Source of the DNA: JBCBDX01 sp038529265
GTDB lineage: Bacteria > Pseudomonadota > Alphaproteobacteria > Rhizobiales > Rhizobiaceae
DNA: 64,000 nt
Direction of reading: 5' to 3'
NCBI GenBank assembly: GCA_038529265.1
Contig: JBCBDX010000003.1
Span: forward strand, 186,001-250,000
Below are positions 16,006-24,714 of this stretch, piece after piece (the first letter of the stretch is position 1; each line of letters starts with the position of its first letter). A model generated the notes under the pieces. The model searched no databases and had not been told where the DNA came from. It saw nothing but the letters and a program-made list of their open reading frames with translations. Position numbers and translations under genes: made by a program.

Positions 16006-16680
16006 TTATTTTTTTGAAAGGCGTGCCAAGACATCGTCCGCGTTGGTTTTGGGGCTGTCGCCAAAACCATTGGCAGCAAGTCTGTCGGCAGCGTTGGTGT
16101 GGTCGAGATCCTGATCAATCTCATCCAGCACTTCAGTCATTTCGACGGGGTCGTCGCGCTCTTTTATTCGTTTGATCAGCGCTTCGGCGTCTCGGATGTT
16201 GGTGCCGCTGCCGATGGAGCGGTTCATACGCCGCTGCGCAGCATGTTCCGCATCCAAGGACTTTGCTTCAATCATACCCTGTTTCAACTCCACGATGCGG
16301 CGATTGGTTTTCTCAATGGACAAGCGCATGCGGGACACTTTCTCTTGAAGACTTCCTACAGTTCTTGATCTGGTCTCAGCTTCGTTCTCCAGATCAGCGA
16401 TAGCTATTGCGCCATCGCGCGCCAGTTCGCTTTTTTCAGCGTCCAGCGCTTGCTTGACGCGTGCTTCCAGGTCTTCGATACGTTTTTGCACGGCCTGGAG
16501 AGCTCGTGTTTCGTTGCGCTCTCTCATGATGAGAGAGGCAAGGGTCTGCTTTGCGGTTGCCAGATCTTGGTCGGCTTCGCGCACCTTTTGCTCAAGTAGA
16601 TCGACGGCGTAGTGATCACGTACACGATCCGCAGCGCGCGCTTGTGATCCCTTGAAAATCGTTTTGACCAATTCGAACAT
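16006..16680 (-). CDS. pspA: PspA/IM30 family membrane-stress protein
   Basis: A 224-residue protein beginning MFELVKTIFKGSQARAADRV. It is nearly all helical coiled coil (LLEQKVREADQDLATAKQTLA, LQEKVSRMRLSIEKTNRRIVE), with family-like spacing and a short C-terminal Ala/Asp-rich tail. PspA-family proteins are bacterial ESCRT-III relatives that bind and remodel stressed inner membranes. The start at 16680 has GGAG with 8-base spacing. Its promoter region carries three dyads expected to be operators for the divergent TetR gene. There is no pspF sigma-54 activator here, so control appears to be by repressor. Confidence 0.85.
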   Translation of the reverse strand: MFELVKTIFKGSQARAADRVRDHYAVDLLEQKVREADQDLATAKQTLASLIMRERNETRALQAVQKRIEDLEARVKQALDAEKSELARDGAIAIADLENEAETRSRTVGSLQEKVSRMRLSIEKTNRRIVELKQGMIEAKSLDAEHAAQRRMNRSIGSGTNIRDAEALIKRIKERDDPVEMTEVLDEIDQDLDHTNAADRLAANGFGDSPKTNADDVLARLSKK

Positions 16681-16700
16681 CTCATTCGCTCCTGTAGCTT

Positions 16701-16717
16701 TTTGAACGCCGTTCAAA
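16701..16717. promoter_or_regulatory. Operator 1, TetR-type dyad
   Basis: TTTGAAC-GCC-GTTCAAA, a perfect 7+3+7 inverted repeat between divergent pspA and the TetR gene, centred at 16709 and close to the pspA start. Confidence 0.75.
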
Positions 16718-16734
16718 TTGGAATATGCACATTT

Positions 16735-16749
16735 TTGAACACTGTTCAA
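16735..16749. promoter_or_regulatory. Operator 2, TetR-type dyad
   Basis: TTGAAC-ACT-GTTCAA, a perfect 6+3+6 inverted repeat centred at 16742, 33 bases from the centre of operator 1. Confidence 0.75.
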
Positions 16750-16756
16750 GAAAAAA

Positions 16757-16771
16757 TTGAACACAGTTCAT
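16757..16771. promoter_or_regulatory. Operator 3, TetR-type dyad
   Basis: TTGAAC-ACA-GTTCAT, a 6+3+6 repeat with one mismatch, centred at 16764 and 22 bases from the centre of operator 2. The three centres therefore fall on nearly the same face of the helix. Confidence 0.7.
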
Positions 16772-16815
16772 TTTTTCTAATCGCCGTGGTAGATGAGGCA
16801 ATAAGGGAGCGTTGG

Positions 16816-17418
16816 ATGGCTATTGATAAAGAGCGGGCACAGCGGGATATCATGGATATCACCATGCGTTTGTTGGCTGATGGCGGACTGGATGCGGTCA
16901 AGATCCGCGACATTGCCAGACAAGCCGGTGTTTCAGTAGGGTCAGTCTACAATATCTTTGGTGATATCGATGATCTGCTGCGAGCGTGCAACACGCAGTT
17001 GTTGGATGAACTCGGTTCTGCCGGTGCCATGGCGATGCAGCAGGCCGAATTAGATGGTGTGAGCGATGTGCGGGGCAGGCTTTTGGTTCTCGCCCGCGTA
17101 TACCATGAGTTCGTGGAGACAAATGCGACGGCGTGGACCGCCATGCTGGCCTTCAACAGAGCCGTTTCGCTCAAGGAAACCCCGGAGTGGTACATATTAC
17201 GCCAAGAGATGCTCTTTGATCTCATTGGCGAAGTTTTGAGCGGCACTGCTCTTGGTGATGATGAAGATCAGTTGGCGGTCGCAGCGCGTGCATTGTGGTC
17301 TAGCGTGCATGGTATTGTGACCAACGCCTATCGTGGTTCGGATCGGCGTGCACAACAAACGCAAACCTGGGCGCAAATAGACGTGCTGGTCACGACTTTT
17401 GTACGAGGTATTGGCTAA
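16816..17418 (+). CDS. TetR/AcrR family transcriptional regulator
   Basis: A 200-residue regulator beginning MAIDKERAQRDIMDITMRLL. The TetR helix-turn-helix is clear at about residues 25-50 (VKIRDIARQAGVSVGSVYNIF). The C-terminal ligand and dimer domain contains AWTAMLAFNRAVSLKETPEW and WSSVHGIVTNAYRG. The start at 16816 has GGGAG 6 bases upstream; the open frame further upstream runs through the operators and is not real. It is divergent from pspA. The three dyads between them predict that it represses both itself and the pspA-yiaA operon. The inducer is unknown. Confidence 0.88.
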   Translation: MAIDKERAQRDIMDITMRLLADGGLDAVKIRDIARQAGVSVGSVYNIFGDIDDLLRACNTQLLDELGSAGAMAMQQAELDGVSDVRGRLLVLARVYHEFVETNATAWTAMLAFNRAVSLKETPEWYILRQEMLFDLIGEVLSGTALGDDEDQLAVAARALWSSVHGIVTNAYRGSDRRAQQTQTWAQIDVLVTTFVRGIG

Positions 17419-17496
17419 GCAACTGCAATGCCGTGTTAAGCAAACTTTCAAGCCTGTTGGCTAAAGCTCGCACTCGGAGTCTCGAAGGGTGTGAAT

Positions 17497-19077
17497 ATGG
17501 CACAGGTTGATGTTGATGGTTTGACTGGTGGCTCAGACAACCAGTCCATGAAGGCCAAGGTCGCCGAATTTTTCCGCCCTCATCAGCAGATCGACAGCGC
17601 CTTTCTTGATGCTGTTATCCCAGGTCGCGCTTTTCTTATTCCGGCATTGATCGCGGTAATCGCCCTAAAAATTGTGGCGGTTTATGCGGCAGCACCACTG
17701 GCGGATGAGGGCTACTACTGGCTCTGGGGCAAGAACCTCGATTGGTCCTATTATGATCATCCGCCGCTCGGCGGATGGGTATTGGCGCTAACCTCTGCAT
17801 TGTTGGGCGACAGTCTATGGGCCATCCGATCTACGACAATCCCGGTGGTCGCTGGGATTGCCTGGATCATTTGGTTCTGGGTCAAAGCGCTGGTGGAGCC
17901 CAAGCGACGCATTGATGCCTATCTAACCGCCATTCTGATATTCGGCGCGTCGCCGTGGATGATGCAATATACGTCGATAGTGTTTCATGACTATTTGCTG
18001 ATCGGTGCAGGGATCGCAGCTGCACACTTCTTTGCGCTTTTTTTGCGTTCCATGGGCGCCAAGCCGGCATATCCGTACCTCTACACGGCTTGTCTTTTCC
18101 TGGGGCTTGCCGGTCTTGCCAAATACTCGGGTGTTCTTATCGGTTTCGGTTTCGGCGCTTGGGTTCTTTGCACCGCCAAGGGCAGAACCCTTCTCTCAGA
18201 TATCCACCTGTGGTGTGGCGCTGTGCTTGCCATGCTCATGCAAGCGCCCGTCATCTATTGGAATATGGTCAATGATTGGCCGAGCTTCCGATATAATCTT
18301 CATGACCGCATCGGGGATGTTAATTTCGAAAATCCGGTTCTGCGTTTTTGGGATTGGGGCGAGAACTATGTCTGGATGTTGTCGCCAGTACTGATGATAG
18401 CGCTGGTGAGATATCTGATGGTCGGATCACAAAGCTCGGTGATCAGAGCGATACAGGGCCCTGGACGGTTCGTCTTTTGGGTTACGATTGCCGTTTTCAC
18501 TTATGTGACGTTCTCGACCTCGGTTTTCTTCTACTGGATGGTCACGTCCATCGTTTTCTTCATGCCAGTTGCATTCTTCTTTTTCAAATCAGCTGCTGAA
18601 GTTCGATTGCATTTAATCTGGGGGATTGTTTTCTGCTTTATGCAGAATTTCAACATGGCGGTCGTGCCTGTCGAAGCATTGGCCGGTAAGCCCGTTATCA
18701 AGGACGTCACAATTTCCCATGGGCTCGACGAGGTTGCCGCTGAGTTTGCAGCCGCAGAACAGACGCTTAACCCAGACTTGGCTCTGACGACCGACTATCG
18801 AACGGCATCGCTTCTCTCGCTCACCATGCAGCGCACCGATGTTATGGCGATGGGCTACCGTGTGGATATGTTTGATTTCTGGTTTGAGTCGGCTCAACAC
18901 CAAGGAGCCGATGCGCTGGTTCTTGTTTACGATCGCTTTCCGGAAACCGAGCTCATCACCAAGAATTTCGAGACTGTAACAACCATTCGGGAATTCACGA
19001 TCACGCGCTATGGGGCGGATCTGGAAAGCTACAAATTGGTATACGCCCAGAACTATTCTGGTGAGGGCGATCACTAG
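17497..19077 (+). CDS. ArnT/PMT-like membrane glycosyltransferase (GT-C fold)
   Basis: A 526-residue integral membrane protein with about ten or more hydrophobic helices. The first periplasmic loop carries the GT-C signature LADEGYYWLWGKNLDWSYYDHPPLGGW, whose acidic residues bind metal and the polyprenyl-phosphate sugar donor. A soluble C-terminal region (DYRTASLLSLTMQR) follows. Such enzymes move a sugar from a lipid-phosphate donor to lipid A, protein or another envelope acceptor; the acceptor here is unknown. ATG at 17497 fits GAAGGG with 8-base spacing better than GTG at 17491. It lies downstream of the TetR gene on the same strand. Confidence 0.85.
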   Translation: MAQVDVDGLTGGSDNQSMKAKVAEFFRPHQQIDSAFLDAVIPGRAFLIPALIAVIALKIVAVYAAAPLADEGYYWLWGKNLDWSYYDHPPLGGWVLALTSALLGDSLWAIRSTTIPVVAGIAWIIWFWVKALVEPKRRIDAYLTAILIFGASPWMMQYTSIVFHDYLLIGAGIAAAHFFALFLRSMGAKPAYPYLYTACLFLGLAGLAKYSGVLIGFGFGAWVLCTAKGRTLLSDIHLWCGAVLAMLMQAPVIYWNMVNDWPSFRYNLHDRIGDVNFENPVLRFWDWGENYVWMLSPVLMIALVRYLMVGSQSSVIRAIQGPGRFVFWVTIAVFTYVTFSTSVFFYWMVTSIVFFMPVAFFFFKSAAEVRLHLIWGIVFCFMQNFNMAVVPVEALAGKPVIKDVTISHGLDEVAAEFAAAEQTLNPDLALTTDYRTASLLSLTMQRTDVMAMGYRVDMFDFWFESAQHQGADALVLVYDRFPETELITKNFETVTTIREFTITRYGADLESYKLVYAQNYSGEGDH

Positions 19078-19167
19078 CTCCAAATAATCTCGATAATGAC
19101 CAGCGACAGGCGATGACACCGCCATGTTTGCCCCTTAAGTAACCGTTGACGCAGCACGAAGGAGCGC

Positions 19168-21081
19168 ATGACGATGGATACGGGGCTAACGCAGATCGAC
19201 GAGAAGGATATCGCCAAGCATCAGGCCATCGCCCAATCGCTGGTCACCCGTTTTGTCGTTATGGAGCAGGCTTCCAACCAATCCAACACCGAGCTTGCTG
19301 GTAGCGGGCGACGCTTTGTTTCCACCGTTTCCACCGGCGGGATGCGCCGTACCCGTGAAGTTGGCCTTGAAGGCGTGATCGCGGCCATACGTCCCGACGA
19401 TCCCATGATGTCGCCCGGCGAGCATGCGCTCTTATATCGGGCGCGCCGCGGTGTTGCCGTGGCGTTGGCTATCTCCGATGTGTTTGGGTTGCAAACCGAT
19501 TTGGATGGTCTGAAAAAGCGCAATGCGTCGGCACCGCTTGAAGGTGATCAGGCTAACAATTTCCGATCGCTCATGGAGGCGGCGAGCTATGTGACCGCCT
19601 TCTCTCTGTCCGCCTATCTTCTCCAAACGCTCGATAGCGATGCCGAACCGGGGGAAGATACGGAAGAGCCCAACTTTAATTTCGACACGCCGCAGGATGC
19701 AGCCAAAGCCGTCATTGCCGGTTTGGCACAAGCGGTCGAAGGCGCGCCGGACGAGCCTTCGCTTTTGCAACGCGCCCGAGCCTTTGCCCGCATCACCGTT
19801 GAGGGCTTGCTGCAACGGCGCGGGCGCTTTGAAGGTTTAAGCGTTTTCGACAACAACCATATCCGCGTCGAGAAAGATGATTTCACTCTCGATGGTTTTG
19901 ATGTGGCACCGGGCGCGCGCCGCAAACCGCTGACCATGCAGTTTAAAAAGCCGAATGAAATCATCGGCAACCACATCGCCAAATATCAGGCCATGAAGCT
20001 CGCCAAAATGCTGGTGTGTTATGATTTTGATCGGCAGCTGAACCCGTTTGTCGAGCTGGGCGGTTTTCTCTTCACCTTCGTCGGTGATGGCGCGCCGGGC
20101 ACCGGTAAAACGATCTTGATCCAGATGATCGCGGGCATGGTCAATGATTATTGCCAGGTGGCGGGCGTGCCGTTCCACTATGAGAATTTCGGCGTCGACC
20201 AGATTTCTTCCTATCAGGGCAAATCCGGCCAGAACTGTAAGCAATTCGTCAAGAATGTGATTGATCCAAAGGCCATTGGTTTTGGTACGGTCGACGATAT
20301 CGACCAGGTGGCGGCCAAACGTTCCGATGACCGCGCGTCTGCCGGTCAGCAGGAAGTCACCGCCGTTCTGATGGAGAGCTTTGCAGGTGCAACGACTGTT
20401 GTGCGCGGCAATTGCTCGTTTGGCATGTTTTCCAATTATCCGGAAAATGTTGATGATGCGCTCCGTCAGCGCGCCGGCGCGCGCTGGTTGGTCGATGGGC
20501 CGCAGACGCGCGACGATTACATCGACATCTTCCATCTGCTAGCGGGTAAGAACCACGACATTCCGCTTGGGGATCATGAGCTTTATGAAGCGCAAGTGAT
20601 CCAGCAGGCCGTGGAGGCGGCCTATGATGGCCATGACAAGCCGCAGGAAGATGGGCTGCTCAATGTCTACGACCGTTTCGTTTCGCAATATGGTGAGCCG
20701 AAAAGCATAGCCGATGTTGGCACCTATTTGCACATGATCAAGGAAGCAGAGTCGCGCTTCACGGGCCGCGCGATCAAGAACATCACCGACGCCATCAAAA
20801 TGCGGGCAATGGACATTGAATTGCCCGATGAATGGTTTGAAACGCCGGAAATCTTCCTTCACAAAAATTATGACACCAAGCGCGACATGATTTCGGAACT
20901 GCGTAACCCGTTCACCATCGCGATGGTGATGCAGGAGATCAACCGCTACGCCGATTCCGAGTTCCGCTATACGGACAAGTCTGATGCGTCCGCTGTTGAA
21001 GAAATCATCCGCCGCCAGCGTGTGACTGAACGCGCCGCCAAGGAGATTGCCGAGATGCAGGACAAGGGGATTTGGGGGTGA
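19168..21081 (+). CDS. Large AAA+ family ATPase
   Basis: A 637-residue protein. About 260 N-terminal residues form a helical region. The AAA+ core has Walker A GDGAPGTGKT (K314), an acidic Walker B-like TVDDID (372-379), and downstream PENVDDALRQRAGARWLVDGP, which holds the likely sensor and arginine-finger residues. A C-terminal helical part follows (residues 500-637, ending RAAKEIAEMQDKGIWG). There is no signal peptide or membrane helix. The exact family is not recognised. It shares a neighbourhood with PspA, DUF6638 and DUF2333 genes; remodelling of a membrane-bound assembly is an inference. GGAG precedes the ATG. Confidence 0.85.
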   Translation: MTMDTGLTQIDEKDIAKHQAIAQSLVTRFVVMEQASNQSNTELAGSGRRFVSTVSTGGMRRTREVGLEGVIAAIRPDDPMMSPGEHALLYRARRGVAVALAISDVFGLQTDLDGLKKRNASAPLEGDQANNFRSLMEAASYVTAFSLSAYLLQTLDSDAEPGEDTEEPNFNFDTPQDAAKAVIAGLAQAVEGAPDEPSLLQRARAFARITVEGLLQRRGRFEGLSVFDNNHIRVEKDDFTLDGFDVAPGARRKPLTMQFKKPNEIIGNHIAKYQAMKLAKMLVCYDFDRQLNPFVELGGFLFTFVGDGAPGTGKTILIQMIAGMVNDYCQVAGVPFHYENFGVDQISSYQGKSGQNCKQFVKNVIDPKAIGFGTVDDIDQVAAKRSDDRASAGQQEVTAVLMESFAGATTVVRGNCSFGMFSNYPENVDDALRQRAGARWLVDGPQTRDDYIDIFHLLAGKNHDIPLGDHELYEAQVIQQAVEAAYDGHDKPQEDGLLNVYDRFVSQYGEPKSIADVGTYLHMIKEAESRFTGRAIKNITDAIKMRAMDIELPDEWFETPEIFLHKNYDTKRDMISELRNPFTIAMVMQEINRYADSEFRYTDKSDASAVEEIIRRQRVTERAAKEIAEMQDKGIWG

Positions 21082-21214
21082 GCTCCGGCTCCCCTTGCAC
21101 TTCCAGCCTCCATTTTTCAAACCTGTGCAAGCCGCATGGTGTCATGTTTATTTAACTGGATTTTCGTCAAGTTTTGTAAACAATTGTCGTGGGCAACAAT
21201 AGAAGGGGCAGTTG

Positions 21215-23284
21215 ATGCGTTCACTCATCATCTATTACGGCAAGATATTTGCATCTACATTTCTAGCGAGCAGTCTGTTTGGCGCTGCGTTTGCGACTGA
21301 CGGAAGTTTTACGCCATCTGGCGAATTGGCCAATCCACCGGAAATGCAAAAAGGCAGCGATGGTGCCTATCAGCTCTCCGCTGGCGTAGATGTTTTTGAG
21401 CTTTCCAGTGATACGTCCGCTGTCTCGCGTGCCTTTGTTCAGGACGGTGCGAACCGGCTTGTCGGTCCGACCATGCGGGTTACGCCTGGCGATGATATCG
21501 AGCTCGATTTTTTCAATGGCTTGCCCTACTCGCCTGCATCGGCCGGCGATGAGTTGATGATCGACATGGGGCATGGTGGCAACCACAGCATGACCGGTGA
21601 TGAAATGCGCAATTTTGCGAACGTCATCGACACGGTGCCGCATGGATTTGACATCATGAACATCCATTACCACGGCATGCATGTGACGCCTCAAAGCCCT
21701 GGCGATAATGTGCTGCTAAACGTTTACCCTGCAAGCTCTGACCCGGCGCTGATTGCCGAGTGCGAGGCAGCGATTTCTGATGATGTCGCTCACAAGCACA
21801 TTTGTGTTCATGGTGAATATCAGTACCGCATGGCCGTGCCATCTACGCACCCTGCCGGTTCCTATTGGTATCACCCGCATAAGCATGGTGCTGTGGCCAT
21901 GCATCTTGGCAGTGGCATGGCTGGCTTCCTGTTGGTTGAAGACGAAACGAGTGGCATCGACAGTCTTGCTGCGGTCAAAAATGCCAAGTCCGCCATCGGT
22001 GAAAAGCTTCTGGTCTTGGCGCAACCCACATTCCGCACGCAAAGTGTGGATCTGAATGGAAGCCCAGCAACACCGGAAGAGCTTCAAGCCAATTTTCTTG
22101 ACGGCGAGCAGGCCATCACACCGACAATCGGTGATATCAGCGATGGTATCTATCCCATTGATTGTATGGGCACGTATTATTTTTTGGCCCCGTGCTCATA
22201 TGATCCGCTCGGCGTGGAAACGTTGAGTGCGGCTGTTGGCAACAATCTAACGCCGAACGTCAACAATCGCTTCACGGTCAACGGCATGCTTGATGCCAAA
22301 ATCACAATGAACACCGGTGAGGCACAGTTTTGGCGTGTGTTGAATGCCTCGGTCGGCAGCACGGTTCCGGTCTGCTTTGCGCCCGTTTCGACGGGCGGAT
22401 CAACCCAAGCAACCGCTGAGGATATCTCTGTTTATGTGCTTGCTGTGGACGGTGTGCCGGTAGAGCAGCCAGGTGCTGCAGCGACTGCGCTTCCATTCGA
22501 ACTTAAAGCACCTGTCTATGACCTTGCTTCCTCCACACAGCCAGGCATGGACGTTATCAATAACGAGATGGCGTTGCTCACCGCCGGACAACGGCTTGAT
22601 GTTATGGTTCAAGCGCCATCATCGCCCGGACTTTATGCATTGGTGCAGCCGCAAGACAGCACGGCCATGGGCGAATTGTGTAATGCACCCGCGAGTGCCG
22701 ATGATGTGGTGGTTTATGTTGATGTTGTGGAAGGCACCGCTCTTAACACGGATATTCCAACCCAGACGGAGTTGAATGCGCTGCAGCGTCCTGCATCCGT
22801 GGTCGCCGCTACCGATGCCCCAAAATCGCCAACACAAACCGTTTTCTTCGGTTTCTCGCAGTCTGGTGATCCACGCTATCCGATCAGTGGTGCTTCATTT
22901 GTCAATGGGCAGGTATTCTCAACCACCGAAGTTCAGCGGATGATCATTTTGGATCAGGCTGATTATTGGAATGTGTGGAGCAACAATGATACCCACATGT
23001 ATCACATCCACACCAACCCGTTTCAAATCTTCAGCCGCGGGGGTATCGAATATGATTTCCCTGTTTGGCGCGATACGGCGTTGATCAATTGTGACCCACG
23101 TCAGTTCTGTTCTTTCACTGGCGGTTTGACAAAATCGATCCAAGACAATGAAGAGCAGGAAGTTGTCGAGTTCATGAGCCGCGCGGTCGACTTTACCGGT
23201 GCCATGGTTTTGCACTGTCACAATGTTGATCACGAGGATAATGGCATGATGCAACTGCTCGAGATTGCCAAGGCACCAAACTAG
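21215..23284 (+). CDS. Exported multicopper oxidase
   Basis: A 689-residue protein with an N-terminal signal (FASTFLASSLFGAAFA) and all four copper-ligand blocks: NIHYHGMHV (near residue 150), SYWYHPHKHG (near 217), DTHMYHIHTNPF (near 595) and LHCHNVDHEDNGMM (near 667), with the type 1 axial position occupied by Met. Three cupredoxin domains are implied. The oxidase couples one-electron substrate oxidation to reduction of oxygen to water in the periplasm. The substrate, whether a metal ion or an organic compound, cannot be told. It is longer than CueO (about 516 residues). The start at 21215 follows AAGGGG. Confidence 0.92.
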   Translation: MRSLIIYYGKIFASTFLASSLFGAAFATDGSFTPSGELANPPEMQKGSDGAYQLSAGVDVFELSSDTSAVSRAFVQDGANRLVGPTMRVTPGDDIELDFFNGLPYSPASAGDELMIDMGHGGNHSMTGDEMRNFANVIDTVPHGFDIMNIHYHGMHVTPQSPGDNVLLNVYPASSDPALIAECEAAISDDVAHKHICVHGEYQYRMAVPSTHPAGSYWYHPHKHGAVAMHLGSGMAGFLLVEDETSGIDSLAAVKNAKSAIGEKLLVLAQPTFRTQSVDLNGSPATPEELQANFLDGEQAITPTIGDISDGIYPIDCMGTYYFLAPCSYDPLGVETLSAAVGNNLTPNVNNRFTVNGMLDAKITMNTGEAQFWRVLNASVGSTVPVCFAPVSTGGSTQATAEDISVYVLAVDGVPVEQPGAAATALPFELKAPVYDLASSTQPGMDVINNEMALLTAGQRLDVMVQAPSSPGLYALVQPQDSTAMGELCNAPASADDVVVYVDVVEGTALNTDIPTQTELNALQRPASVVAATDAPKSPTQTVFFGFSQSGDPRYPISGASFVNGQVFSTTEVQRMIILDQADYWNVWSNNDTHMYHIHTNPFQIFSRGGIEYDFPVWRDTALINCDPRQFCSFTGGLTKSIQDNEEQEVVEFMSRAVDFTGAMVLHCHNVDHEDNGMMQLLEIAKAPN

Positions 23285-23306
23285 AACAGTTTGCTTGATA
23301 GGGGTC

Positions 23307-23338
23307 GGGCCTTGTTACTCCGGCCCTTATCTATTTTG
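23307..23338 (+). terminator. Possible terminator after the multicopper oxidase
   Basis: A short GC stem, GGGCC (23307-23311) and GGCCC (23322-23326), followed by a mixed T-rich tail ending TATTTTG. It is weaker than the other terminators in the window. Confidence 0.35.
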
Positions 23339-23408
23339 CACTTGCCGCTGGGAAAGAACGCGATTGATGGATATATGATTTGCGCACTGATCCAGCGGAA
23401 ATTCGTCC

Positions 23409-24692
23409 ATGAAACGCCTCATCGAAAATGAACTGATCTACGGTCGGCTTCTGACCGTGAACCAGCCGCATCTGGTGCGTCGCTACAATGAGGCCTTGGA
23501 AGCGTTTCGTTTGAATCCGACAAAGCTCGAAAGCTTTGATATCGACCGCACCGGTTTTTCTCCGCAGATTGCCGAGGAAATGGACGATTTCAACTATCTT
23601 GATCCAAATGGAATCAATCGTCGGTTCATTATCCTGACGCCTGCGCAAGCGTCTTTACCTGTCGTTCATACGCGCTTTTCCAACACGTCAAAGCTGATGC
23701 ATGATTTCTATGCAGCCAATATGCGTTCCATCAACGCCTTGACGATCAAGGACGTCATTTATGGTGAGATCGATGACAGCGTCTCTGAGGTTGATGACAT
23801 TGAAGACCTTCTCGATATTGAGAAGGTTCGTTTCAATGTTTTGTCTGCCAATGATGTGCTTGGTAAAGCAGCCGAGTTGCGAACACTCGTTGATCGCCTG
23901 AAAAACGAAAAAGACACTTGGCGCGATGATGAGGTGCTCACGCGCATGGTGGACTTGGCCAAGGTGACCGGTGACATTCGGGAAAACCGAATGGTGCCTG
24001 ATCAGGTGGTTTTCCATCATGACGCGTTCTGGACCAGCCATTTTGGTGGCACTTACATCTTTCTCGACAAGAAGACGACGACGGTCATCTGTGACCCCAA
24101 AGCACCGGGCTTTCGCAAATCCCGCCCATGGCAGGTCAACTATTTGGCAAAGGATGACCATCGCCGCGTCTATCGTTTCCTGGCAAAAACCCGACGTATC
24201 GAGTTGCCGCGCGCTTCGTGGATGGAAGACACCGGATTCTTGGAGCAACGGGCAGAAATGGTGCTGCGCGGCTTGGTGCATGAGAGCGAGCCGGAACGCG
24301 ATCTGGCAGAAGTTGATGCCGTCTGGTTGCAGACTTGGATGCATCGCAATGCATCAGCCATAAACGAGGATGGTGCTTATCCGTTCCTGATGCGGTGCAA
24401 ACGTGAGCTTGATCGGCGTGGTCGGATCGATATCGACGAGATCGATCATGAGCTACGTTTCCAGATTATCCGCGCCGCGCCAAAGCACCATGATGCGTGG
24501 CTGACCAACCGCTTGATCAGCGAATATGTGCCGCGCGATTTTGTGACGAAATATGTTTTCAACAAGCAAGGCTTCTATGCCGACTATGAAACCTTTGATG
24601 AAACCTACCGCGCGCATGTTGTGGAGACGCTCAAACAATCCTACCTACGTGACAAGGCAGGGCTGAGGCGGCGTCTTTTTGGTCTGTCATGA
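23409..24692 (+). CDS. DUF6638 family protein
   Basis: A 427-residue soluble protein beginning MKRLIENELIYGRLLTVNQP. It has no signal peptide or membrane helix. Notable blocks are PHLVRRYNEALEAF, FIILTPAQASLPVVHTRF and a Trp/Asp-rich middle (FHHDAFWTSHFGGTYIFLD). I recognise it as the DUF6638 type, of unknown function, but no catalytic motif is obvious. It lies 22 bases upstream of the DUF2333 gene, so the two are co-transcribed. In this window it follows the AAA+ gene with only the multicopper oxidase between. Confidence 0.75.
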   Translation: MKRLIENELIYGRLLTVNQPHLVRRYNEALEAFRLNPTKLESFDIDRTGFSPQIAEEMDDFNYLDPNGINRRFIILTPAQASLPVVHTRFSNTSKLMHDFYAANMRSINALTIKDVIYGEIDDSVSEVDDIEDLLDIEKVRFNVLSANDVLGKAAELRTLVDRLKNEKDTWRDDEVLTRMVDLAKVTGDIRENRMVPDQVVFHHDAFWTSHFGGTYIFLDKKTTTVICDPKAPGFRKSRPWQVNYLAKDDHRRVYRFLAKTRRIELPRASWMEDTGFLEQRAEMVLRGLVHESEPERDLAEVDAVWLQTWMHRNASAINEDGAYPFLMRCKRELDRRGRIDIDEIDHELRFQIIRAAPKHHDAWLTNRLISEYVPRDFVTKYVFNKQGFYADYETFDETYRAHVVETLKQSYLRDKAGLRRRLFGLS

Positions 24693-24714
24693 TCGGTAAT
24701 GATGGGGATTTGGC

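Noticed and set aside
19837..20535. 232-codon minus-strand ORF
   Set aside because: Shadow of the AAA+ ATPase; the sense frame has Walker motifs.
21075..21105. Terminator after the AAA+ gene
   Set aside because: A short GC stem can be drawn but there is no T run.
23688..24344. 218-codon minus-strand ORF
   Set aside because: Shadow of the DUF6638 gene.
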